64,000 nucleotides of DNA, from NCBI GenBank assembly GCA_014218235.1, contig CM024759.1:9874712-9938711 (forward strand). The letters are read 5' to 3'. A program made the translations under genes and the position numbers. Shown in pieces: positions 54,430 to 64,000 of this stretch. Positions within the stretch are counted from its first letter, which is position 1. Each line of letters opens with the position of its first letter. The notes beneath the pieces are model-generated. The model worked only from the letters and a program-made list of their open reading frames with translations, ran no database searches and was not told the DNA's origin. The stretch is from Colocasia esculenta (taxonomy: Eukaryota; Streptophyta; Magnoliopsida; Alismatales; Araceae).

Positions 54430-57400
54430 TGTAGTACCCCGGAAAATCCATTAATTAATAATTATAGATAAATTGAAAATTTATCAATTAATAAATTCAA
54501 TCAATTAAAAAGGTACGCATTATTATCACATGCGTATAAGCCCCTATAAAAATTTCGTAAAAATAGTAGTTATACTATAAATAATGTTCTCTAATGACCC
54601 ATCATGAAATTTGGGCGTAGAAAAATCATTTGGACTTAGTTTAAGAATTTATACGACTTATTAGCATAATTAATGAATAAGTCGAAGAATCCATTATTTT
54701 ATGATCCAAAGTGGATTATAAATTAAAATAAATATATGAGTAGGCTTTAAATAATATAGGATGATAGTCCATTATGATATTTAGACCAATAGACAATCTT
54801 GGCCCATGAATAAATTATCTAATAAAAGGATAAATAAAAACCCATTAAGTAAAGTAAGTACATGGGTTGTACAATTAAGCTCACATGAGTTATTGGGCTA
54901 AGAGTAATTGCCCAAATGATGAATATTAGAAATATTGGTATGAATAATATTTATTCAATTTAAAAAAATATGAATTTACTTGAATAAGTGTGATAAATAG
55001 ATTTACATAAGGATAAAGGGTGAATAATTGGAATTAAATCAATACCCATTAAGTTAAATTAGTAATGAGTTTTACTAATGGACCTAACATAGATTGTTGG
55101 GCCCAAATAAGAAGAGCTCATCATGAGATGAGAGATAATTAAGCTAAATTCGTACCTAAAATAGTAATAAATAGAAAAGGGTTAAGATAATGAGTATTTT
55201 AACTCTTAATCATCTTAAAAAGAGTCATAACCCTAGTCTAACCCAATAGGACTCTATCCTAATCTAAAATTGAGATTTAGATGTGAGACAATTGGGTTAA
55301 ATATAAGAGACCCAAATTAAATAGGGAAATTCGTAACTATATTATCTCTTAATTAAAAAGGGGTCATTAAAGCACTAATATGACTCATATATATCTTAAA
55401 AAGAGTCCACATCCCATCCTAACACATTAGCCATAAAATTAGATCTCTCCCTAAGCCAATTAGTGGATTAATGCTAGAATATGGGAGATAAATGTGTAAA
55501 TTCGGAGTTAATATTTAAATAAATTAAAAAGGGATAAGATAATGACTAAACTAGCTTATAAATGTCTCTATAAGAGTCCTAATCCTATCCTAAACCATTA
55601 CCTACGAAATTAAACCTCTCCCCTACCCATTAAGTGGATAAATGGAAGAAAAATAGAGGATAATTGTGAATTTTCGAAATTTAGGAGAGAAGGGAAGAGT
55701 ACGGAGTTGTGTGGACTCTATTACCACCCTATACACTTCTCATTTGACCCTATCAACCCCATTTTCGTGGCTGGAGCTCTGGAGCATGAGGAGAAGGGTT
55801 GGAGCAAGGAGAAGAAGGAGGTTGGAGCAAGGAGAACTTCGAAATTCGTCACCCCTCAACCCTAGGATCTTTACAGCGCAAAAAGGTAGGCAATCTCTCA
55901 AGCTAAAATCGTGAAATAATTACCCTAGGTATCTTTCATGTACCTCTTCAAAAGCCCTATGATTTCATGGTATTTCGTTCACCCATTTGGGAGAATTTAA
56001 TTCGTGAAATCCTGCTGCCACCATGAACTCGAATCTCATGTTTTCTCTAATACCTTGCACGTACTTGTTCCCATGCTATGAGAAAATTCTCATTGATACT
56101 ACCATGTGATAGCTTTCAAACGCCTCTGGTCTTGCTTGATTTTGATCTCCCATGAGGGAGAATTAAATCTTTGAATATCTATCAGACCTGTGCACTCGAC
56201 CCTCCTTGTTTCCTTTTTAACCTCGTGCAAACTTGACATCATTCTATGATAAAATTATCATAAATACTACTACAGGTTAGCTTTCAAACGCCGCTAGTTT
56301 CAGAATTTTTCATCATGTATACATCTCTAATTAATTCATTGAACTCTGATTGTGCATGTTTAGGTCACCGAAAAGTAACCTGATCAATGCATGTCTAAAC
56401 CTTGTCTATTTTCAAATTAATCATGCATGTTGATAGATATACATGTCTACTTTCTTTTAAAACTAGTTTCATGCTTTTTGGACAACCGTACTATTTTATA
56501 TGGAATTTAGAACGTCTCTGTATCACAGAGGACTCGCCCAGAGAAAAAGGGAAAAACCAGGACCGCCCCTGTTATCGCGGCGGCGCGATACGCCGCGATA
56601 AGAGGAGTGTCGCGGTCGGCCTTCAGGCCGCGTCATGAACGCGACGGGCCTCGCCGCCGCGTTCCCAACCCGAACCAGGCCAGACCAGCCGGTTCGCCTG
56701 TCGTGCCAGGCCGCACCACCGCGACCTGAACCGCGACAGGATACCCCGTCGCGACACTATGAGTAACGCGTCCATGCACCCCGTCTCCTTCTTAAAATTT
56801 TGGCCAGAATCTCATATTATGCATATAACCCTGCTTTATTTGTCATATAACCCTTATACAAGTTAAACCACGTATTGTTAAGCTTAATAATCGACCTGAA
56901 TATTTTTATTTAAATAATTCTTGTTAATTTAAAAGCCGTGAGCACGACTTGTCATATCCTCAAGATTTCTTTACACTTGCACACTCATAACATTGTAAAT
57001 TGCCATTGACCTTGATAAATTACGCAATAATGTATTCGGTAAATTATCGAAATATATGATTAAATTATCCTATTTTGTTAAATACAATTGTTTCTGTATT
57101 GACTCGCGCATTTTATCTACCGTTACCGTTTTCCCTCGGCCTTCGAGCACTCGAGGCACGACGGACCCGTTTTACACACTTTCCCTTGACTTGGACCACC
57201 TCTCCACCGAGAATACTCTCGACTGGACTAGGGAATCCTTGTCAAGACCTCCGTAAGTCTTCTTGGCTTTGGCGCACGTCCTTAGTCAACGAGCTGGTTG
57301 TACCCTAAAACCCGTTACACCTTAGGGATCAGTACGATCCATGGCCTTAGTGTTCTCTCCTTATCTTGCGATCACACTGGACCATCTAGCCTGTGTTCAT

Positions 57401-58477
57401 AGCACGGCTAGTGGGCGGTTGTGACTTCCACCAAACTGCCGGTACCTGACTTGGTGCCGTGCAACCGTTACTATCGTGTGTTTCTCGTCATTTTACACAT
57501 ATGTCCCTATCTCATCTGATATCTCGTTACTCTCATCTGTCCACGTTCTCTCTACACTCTCGTCTAGTTCATCTACTACTCTCATCTATTCTTGGTACTC
57601 TCTTGGCCATTTGTGATTGTCTAAGATAACAAACATGACTATGCTAGGCAACATAATAAGGACCCGATCTGGTCCTTGGGAGGAGCACCTGAAAGGCTAT
57701 AACTCGCGGGGGTCTAATGATCAGGTGATGGCATACACCAAACGCATGACTATCAAGATTTAATCTAAGACAATTCACAAACATTCTTGTACATGATACT
57801 TGACTTGTGGTTGATAAAATGATCGACCAAACACATGTTATTTGCTTTACTTGCTATCGTGACTAGTGCACTGTTGTGCAACCATACACGCTATCTCGTT
57901 ACACGCTATCTCGTTACACGGCCAGTTCTTTATCATCCTAGTTTTGCAATAATCTTTTGAAATGTATTACCGTTCACGTGTTATCTTGTACTATTACTCT
58001 CTTGACTATACTTGATCGTTCTCTCTAGTTAACCTGCGTTACAAGATATTAATCACTTAAAGCATGCTTGTTTACACGAGATATTAAGTCCTACTGAGCG
58101 TTATCGCTCACCCTTCGTTATTTGTTATATGTGTTTCAGGTAAGTCAGGTGATGACCTTACACACAACAAGGGGATTGGACTGGAGTGATGAGCGTCCTG
58201 AAGTCATAGCGATGGAATGTCCTTAGTACCTTAGAGTCTAGTTAGATATTTGCTTTAGATTTCTTTTCCAATGTAATAAAGTCATTGAGCCCGGTGTTTT
58301 GGCTCTGAATTAGTGGTTGTAATAGTTTAGATGAATTATCAATAAAATGATGAGTTTATTGCAATTATTGTTCATTAGTTGCTCTGATATTTGCGAATGT
58401 ATGCGCAATTTACATTACCATACTCGTTGTTCATGCCTCCCCGATTTATTTCGCTGCTAAATTGGCGGGGCATGACA
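54430..58477 (+). repeat. 3' LTR of the gag-only element (4,048 bp)
   Basis: Starts TGTAGTACCCCGG right after the polypurine tract and ends CGGGGCATGACA. Mostly AT-rich, with a GC-rich, CpG-dense island at 56525-56770 built from GCGAC, CGCGAT and GTCGCG words. Short open frames inside have no family match. Downstream sequence gaagaggac is the host RT. Confidence 0.88.
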
Positions 58478-59480
58478 GAAGAGGACATTCCCAAGACTAC
58501 GTTTAGAACTCGTTATGGATACTATAAATTTCTGGTGATGCCCTTCGGGTTAACCAATGCACCAGCAATATTCATGGATCTCATGAATAGAATTTTTCAG
58601 CCCTATTTGGATAATTTCATGGGGGTGTTTTTAGATGATGTTCTAGTTTACTCTCCCATAGAGAAAATGCACACAAAACACTTGAGGATAGTATTAGAAA
58701 CTCTAAGGAAGAATAAGTTATATGCTAAATTCAATAAATGTGAATTTTGGTAATCATAAGTACAATTTTTTGGGCATGTGATTTCAGGGAGTGGCGTATT
58801 GATCCCAGCAAGGGTCGAGGCCATTCTAAATTGAGAGTGACCCAAGAATCCATCCGAAGTCAGGAGTTTCTGAGGATTAGCTGGGTATTACAGGAGATTC
58901 AATGATGGATTCTTTTCATTGGGTCTTCTCATGACTCAATTGACAAGGAAAGGAGCACCTTATGTGTGGACTAGCGACTGTGAGTGCAGTTTTCAGGAAT
59001 TGAAAGAAAAACTCACCTCAGCGCCTGTACTCACCTTACCATAGGGCCCAGGAGGTTTTGTACTTTTCACTGAAGCATCTCGAAAGGGAATTGGTTGAAT
59101 CTTGATGCTGTATGGAAGGGTAGTTGCTTATGCCTCCAGACAATTAAAAGACCATGAAAAGAACTATCTAACTCATGATTTAGGGCTGGCAGCCATTGTG
59201 CATGCACTTAAGGTCTGGCGCCACTATCTTTATGGAGAGCAATTTGATGTATTCACTTACCATAAGAGTTTAAAGTACATCTTCTCTCAGAAGTATTTAA
59301 AATTGAGGCAACACAGATGGTTAGAATTACTAAAAGATTGTCACTTCTCAATGAATTATCACCCAGGAAAGACTAATGTTGTGGTTGATGCTCTAAGCAG
59401 GAAGAGGCTTATGTCCTTACAATTGTATTAGCATTGGAGAGAGATGGATGAATTGATTTCTCACTCCCCTAGTCAGGAAG
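58478..59480 (+). pseudogene. gypsy reverse transcriptase and RNase H
   Basis: Frames give EEDIPKTTFRTRYGYYKFLV, MPFGLTNAPAIFMDLMNRIF, GVFLDDVLVYSP (the catalytic LDD core, Y to L variant, intact), TLRKNKLYAKFNKCEFW, then stops, FFGHVISGSGV, and RNase H with LYGRVVAYASRQLKDHEKNY, HDLGLAAIVHALKVWRHYLY, YHPGKTNVVVDALSRK. Frame broken by several stops, most explained by single C-to-T or G-to-A changes. Missing the RT N-terminus. Confidence 0.9.
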
Positions 59481-59485
59481 CAAGG

Positions 59486-62204
59486 TGTAGTGTTACGGCC
59501 GTTAGGATTCAAGTTTAATGGTTGTGGTGTAGTGCTCTCGGCCAATGTGTGGTCATTGAGCCTTGGTTGTGGTTCCCGTGCGTGGTGTGGGTGTTGTGGG
59601 CCAAAAATCCAGACTCAAATAGCCCACTGGTTCTCTAGTTGAGAACGGGTTGGCCTTTGTATGTCGCATTGTGAACTCGACTGTTGCCTGCGTCGCGTTC
59701 TCAATACCGCCTCTTATGGTTCTTCAGTTGCCTGAGTGATGCGTGGCAAGTCGGGCTTTTGAACGCATTGGCTAGGGGTGTCACGTTATGAACGCGACAG
59801 CCTCCTACGTCGTGTTCTTGATTCCAGTTTCAATAAACATATTGGCTGCTAAACAGAGCAAGAGAAGCTTTGTCCAGCCAGGGGAAGGTTGTTGTGGCGA
59901 TTTTGATCTTGGAGCTTGTGCTTTGGCTTGGTTTTGGCGTGTGGAAGTTGCTCGGAGTGTGAAGAACACCGATCGAGCCTTGTTCTTCAAGTTCTTCTTG
60001 TTGGTAGGGACTTTTCTCTCTCTTGCTTGTGTTCTTTGAATGGTTTAAAGTATGTTAAACATGAATCTATGTGTGGTTGTGTTCATAGTATAGTTTAGTT
60101 GGTTGGTAGGAGTTTGGTGTGCATGAAAAATGAGATTTTGAAGTGATTTATGTGTGAAAACCTTAGAATAGGGTTTCTGTCTGTGAAGGTGACAGGTCGG
60201 GGTGTCGCATCCTTATCGCGACGGTAGACCCCGTCGCGTTCCTCTTTGTGAACGTGGCCTATTGAGCCGTCGCATTCTTAACGTGACTGTAGGCTCCTCC
60301 ACGTTCTTGTGTGTGATTGTGGTCTGTCGAGCTGCCGCATTGATAACGCGATAGTAGATCCTATCGCGTTTCGTTGTCTGAGGTGTGTTGTAAGGCTTTG
60401 GGCAATGAGGGTCTTGTGCGGACCTAGCCCCAGTATGTTTAAGTGTGTTTAATGTTAGTAATGCATGACTTAGGGTTAATAGATCATATTATGTAAATCA
60501 TGTTTATTATGTTGATATATAAGAGATATGTGTGTAGTGGTATGTAGTTGCAATAGAGGTCATGTGATGACCAATGACAAGAAATTTTAGAATGTGAAGT
60601 ATTGTGCTTTATGAATATAGGTTTTGTGAGTATGTTAAGTATTCGGTGTAGCTTGTGTGTTTGCTAAGTTTGGTGGTCTGGTGCCTATTCTGAAATGCCT
60701 CTCTAGTCAGGTACCCCAGGTTCTTTGTGAGCTAGGCACGTTGTACTTGGGGTTTGTCCCGGTACTGTGTGTACCATAGATGCTTGTGTCGTCTTCCTAG
60801 ACACCCTCACTCGTTTGTTTGTTGAGTAGCTTGTCCGACTGTGGGAAAGACGACAGTGAGATAGCAACTTGTGGTGTGCGAGTGTTCCATGTTCGGTTGC
60901 TTGTATGTGCTCGTGGTTGGGGGATGGACACCAGTAGATGTACTGGTCCCCAGCTAGTCCTGTGTTTCCACTTGCCTCATTCTGCGAGACCCAGAACTTG
61001 TAGAGGTGTGCCAGGCATGGGTCTGCAACATGTGTTGCTGCAGAGTGGTGTTGGTTGGTCTCCACAGTTATTTGGTTACACAGTGTGGTTGTGGAGCTGT
61101 AGTTGGATCTTCTGTCCTTGACTGCGAGATTGAGAGGTGGTTCTCGTGTTTGTTAGTCCGGGTTGGATACTGGCGTCATGAACTAGTAGTCCTTACCCAA
61201 GTGGTGGCATCGTTCCTTCCGACTCAGGTTTTCAGTAGTTGTTGTTGTGAGTTGTGACTCACCGGCTATAGTTTCTATTCATTAGTTGTGTAACTATGCT
61301 AGTGGCGCAGTTGTGCGATTGTGATTCTGTTGTGGTACCTTTTGATTTCAGGTACATGTACCCTTTTTGGGTAGCTGGTTGTTGTGGCACGTCATGTACC
61401 AGTTTTAGGTGTTGCGGCGGAGTTGTGTTATGTGGAGGTCATGTTGTGTAACCTTACACTTGTCGTGTTCTTACCCTTCTGTAGGTAGTCTTTCGGTATG
61501 TTTTATTATTCTAGTGTATGGTGGATTGACTCCTTGCTGTTAGTCTCGTTACCTTTCATTGGTAGTTGGCATGTGTGGCTCGTGGTTTACTCGTTTCGAT
61601 GACTATGGTGGACTGGTGTTTCTGCACTAGTCTTGTTGTTTCCTTTTATTTTTTGTGAGTTGTGTTAGCTAGTATGTTTATGTTTAAATATAGTTTAATT
61701 ATGTTTATTTCAAGCATGTCGTAGTTCTACTATCAGTGTTACCAGTGAGACCCTGTGTGGTGGATGTGTTTATTCCTCTGAACAGTTTCTGATTGTTGTT
61801 TTTCTTTTTAGGAGGTCTTTGTTGAGCCTGTGACTTTTTTTAGGCTCACTTTCATATAGTACTTTTCAGGTGTTAGCAATGTGCTTGGTTTATAGAAGTG
61901 TTGTGGCGGACTTGTACCACCAACAGTTGAGTTGTAGTTATTGTTGTGTGAGCTTTGCTTCCTCAGGGTGTGTCCCAAGTAGTTTTACTTTTCTCTTGGA
62001 CATGTAATAATGTATTGTGACAGTGTAATTTGTTGTAAATGAGTATGAATACATATACTTTCTTGTATCTTATACTCTTGTAGTTGTCTTTTATATTCTT
62101 ACTGGACACCTGTGTGAGTTATCCCTTGCGAGACTTCGATCTATTCGCAGGAGACAGGTTTGGATATGGAGCCTTAATGGGCATAAATATCCAGGGTCAC
62201 TACA
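59486..62204 (+). mobile_element. solo LTR (2,719 bp) with 5-bp duplication
   Basis: Begins TGTAGTG and ends CACTACA, 7-bp inverted ends, with CAAGG on both sides (59481-59485 and 62205-62209). No PBS, coding or second LTR inside. Contains GTCGCG/GAACGCGAC words at 59680-60370. Removing it plus one duplication leaves the gypsy polyprotein frame continuous across the insertion point. Confidence 0.93.
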
Positions 62205-63615
62205 CAAGGAGTATTAGGCTTGCTAGTTTCGAGGTGGGATCTGCACTTCTGGGCCAAATTAGAGAGGCCCAGTCAAAAGATCAAATCTTGCAGGAATTAT
62301 TAAGTAGGCCAAAATTTGTTAAAGCTGATTTGGTGGTACTTAGATATCAGGGCCGATTATGCATGCCAAAAGATGAAGAAACCAGGTTGATGTTATTGTC
62401 AGAAGGGCACAAATCAATGTATTTAGTTCACCCTGGTAGCACCAAGATGTACAGAGATATGAAGAAGCGGTTTTGGTGGCAAGGTATGAAGAAAGACAAC
62501 ATAAATGGTGAGTAAATGTTTGACCTACCAGCTAGTTAAGGCTGAGCACCAAAGACCAGTTGGTTTGATGCAGAAGATTGAAATTCATGTATGGAAGTGG
62601 GATCAGATTACTATGGATTTTGTATCAGGTTTGCCTAGGACCAAAAGGAAGCATGATGCCATTTGGGTCATTATCGATAGACTCACCAAGTCAGCACATT
62701 TTCTTGCTTTCACCAAGACCCAATCAGTGGAAAGCTTGGCTTAAATGTACATCAAAGAAATAGTGAGATTGCATGGAATTTCTGTGTCCATCATTTCTAA
62801 CAGAGATTCTAAGTTTACAACTAGGCTCTGGAGGGGTTTGCAATCAGCTTTGGGCACTCAGTTGAAATTCAGCTGAGCTTACCACCCCCAAACTGATGGG
62901 TAATCTGAGAGAACCATCAGGACCCTAGAAGATATGTTGAGGGCGTGCAGTCTTGATTAGCAAGGTAATTGGGATGACCATCTACCATTGGTTGAATTTG
63001 CCTACAATAATAGTTACCATTCTAGTATTGGTATGGCACCCTATGAAGCATTGTATGGAAGGCCTTGTAGGACCCCTATTTGTTGTTCTAAAGTGGGGGA
63101 CAAGAGTTTATTTGGGTTAGATCTGATTCAAGACTGTATAGAGAAGATCAGATGGATCAAGAGGAGGATCATGGCAGCACATGATAGGGAAAAGAGCTAT
63201 GCTGATAAGAGGAGAACACCGTTGAAATTCTCTGTGGGAGATCATGTATTTCTGAAGGTATCTTCGACTAAGGGTGTTTTAAGGTTCAGTAAGAAAGGAA
63301 AGCTCAGCTCCAGATATGTGGGACCATTCGAAGTTCTGGCCAGAATTGGAATGGTGGCCTACCAGCTTGCTTTACCACCATCATGATCCCACATCCACAA
63401 TGTTTTTCATGTGTCTATGCTGAGGAAGTATGTGGCAAACCTCACTCATATCATCAATCAAGACGAATTAGAACTTCAGCCAGACATGACTGTAGAGGAG
63501 AAGCCAGTGAAAATACTAGACCGCAAGGAACAAGTATTAAAAAATAAGAAGATCCCCATGATGGTGTTGTGGAGAAGTGCCAGTATAGAAGAAGAAACTT
63601 GGGAGTTAGAGTAAG
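62205..63615 (+). pseudogene. gypsy integrase with chromodomain-like C-terminus
   Basis: SALLGQIREAQSKDQILQEL, VLRYQGRLCMPKDEETRLML, STKMYRDMKKRFWWQGMKKD (zinc-binding domain, H and C partly kept), then WDQITMDFVSGLPRTKRKHD, IWVIIDRLTKSAHFLAFTKT (core), AYHPQTDG, WDDHLPLVEFAYNNSYHSSI, MAPYEALYGRPCRTPICC, GPFEVLARIGMVAYQLALPP, FHVSMLRKYV and finally PVKILDRKEQVLKNKKIPMM, LWRSASIEEETWELE. The last block is the chromodomain-like tail of Tekay-type chromoviruses. Disrupted by stops and one frameshift near 62510. Confidence 0.9.
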
Positions 63616-63683
63616 GAATGAAGGATGCATATCCCCAGTTATTTGGTATGTAATCTTTGAAATTTTGAGGGAGAAATTTATTT

Positions 63684-63697
63684 AAGAGGGGTAGAAT
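63684..63697 (+). other. polypurine tract of the gypsy element
   Basis: AAGAGGGGTAGAAT directly before TGTAATATC, the start of the 3' LTR. Confidence 0.85.
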
Positions 63698-64000
63698 TGT
63701 AATATCTTGTGTGTGCGACCTTAGGTCCAAAACCTTTAAGTCCACCTTTAGACGTTTGTTTCTGAACTTTGGCGATGTAGCTATAAAAAAAAAAACAACG
63801 TTTACCCCATAATTATAACCATATTTGCTCATCAATCGATGTCTTTAGTCAGCAATCAATGTCTTTAGTCAGCAATCGATGTCTTTAGTCAGTAATTGAT
63901 GTTTTAGTCACCAATCGATGTCTTTAGTCACCAATCAATGCTTTTAGTCACCAATCGATGTCTTTAGTCAGTAATCGATATTTTAGTCACCAATCAATGT
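63698..64000 (+). repeat. start of the gypsy 3' LTR, with 20-bp CGATGTCTTTAG repeat
   Basis: TGTAATATCTTGTGTGTGCG marks the start. From about 63832 to the window end runs a tandem array with unit TCGATGTCTTTAGTCAGCAA (variants with CACCAA). The LTR continues beyond the window. Confidence 0.85.

Larger units (their letters stand above)
53248..58477 (+). mobile_element. gag-only non-autonomous LTR element (TR-GAG-like) nested in the gypsy RT
   Basis: Comprises a 213-bp 5' LTR remnant (53248-53460), primer-binding site TGGTATCAGAGC (53463-53474), one ORF with four zinc knuckles (53615-54319), polypurine tract AAGTGGGGGAGGA (54417-54429) and a 4.05-kb 3' LTR (54430-58477). No protease, RT or integrase. 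The LTR is about four times the internal region. LTR ends are TGTAGTA and CATGACA. Confidence 0.85.

Overview
The window is nuclear DNA of a flowering plant with a large, transposon-rich genome. The evidence is GT-AG introns up to 12 kb, a plant-type O-fucosyltransferase family gene, Ty3/gypsy, L1-type and RTE-type retroelements, and many hAT-like elements. The species cannot be read from the sequence; a woody angiosperm or magnoliid-like genome would fit, but that is a guess. No bacterial genes, CRISPR array or organellar DNA is seen.

One host gene dominates the left three quarters. It is on the minus strand, with a TATA box near 46.2 kb and a poly(A) signal near 0.16 kb. Ten coding exons can be joined with every phase and GT-AG site agreeing (44589 down to 545). 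They give a 658-residue, type II membrane, O-fucosyltransferase (PF10250-like) protein. Introns are either tiny (83-287 bp) or huge: 11.4, 5.9, 11.9 and 12.0 kb. The huge ones are filled with nested transposons.

Region by region. 0.1-1.8 kb: last two exons. 1.8-13.9 kb: giant intron with a TIR element carrying a cytokinin-activating LOG exon fragment and a 143-bp TC microsatellite (5.7-7.1 kb), a palindromic hAT-like MITE (8.9-10.25 kb) and L1-type LINE pieces (8.6-13.2 kb). 13.9-14.3 kb: two exons. 14.3-26.2 kb: giant intron with two more palindromic MITEs with perfect 8-bp target duplications, an RTE LINE tail, a decayed hAT transposase holding a tRNA-derived SINE, a deletion-derivative hAT, and another LINE. 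26.2 kb: an exon. 27.1-32.05 kb: a near full-length L1-type LINE. 32.2-32.8 kb: three exons. 32.8-44.2 kb: giant intron with a non-autonomous LTR element, a gypsy RNase H-integrase pseudogene, a captured ISY1-like exon split by a MITE, and further MITEs. 44.2-46.2 kb: 5' exons and promoter.

The right quarter (46.3-64 kb) is intergenic. It holds a GGGCCGG-rich hAT-like element, a 17-bp satellite-like repeat, and a decayed chromovirus-type Ty3/gypsy element (51.5-64 kb). That element is split by a gag-only LTR element with 4-kb LTRs and by a 2.7-kb solo LTR. The solo LTR lies between perfect CAAGG duplications, and the gypsy reading frame is continuous across it once it is subtracted.

The most unusual signal is the set of hAT-like elements. 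At least six have clear 8-bp duplications. Each carries its own dense subterminal 6-8 bp word (GATCGG, GAGTCGG, GGGCCGG and so on), and three contain an ~850-bp near-perfect palindrome that the host gene would transcribe as a hairpin.
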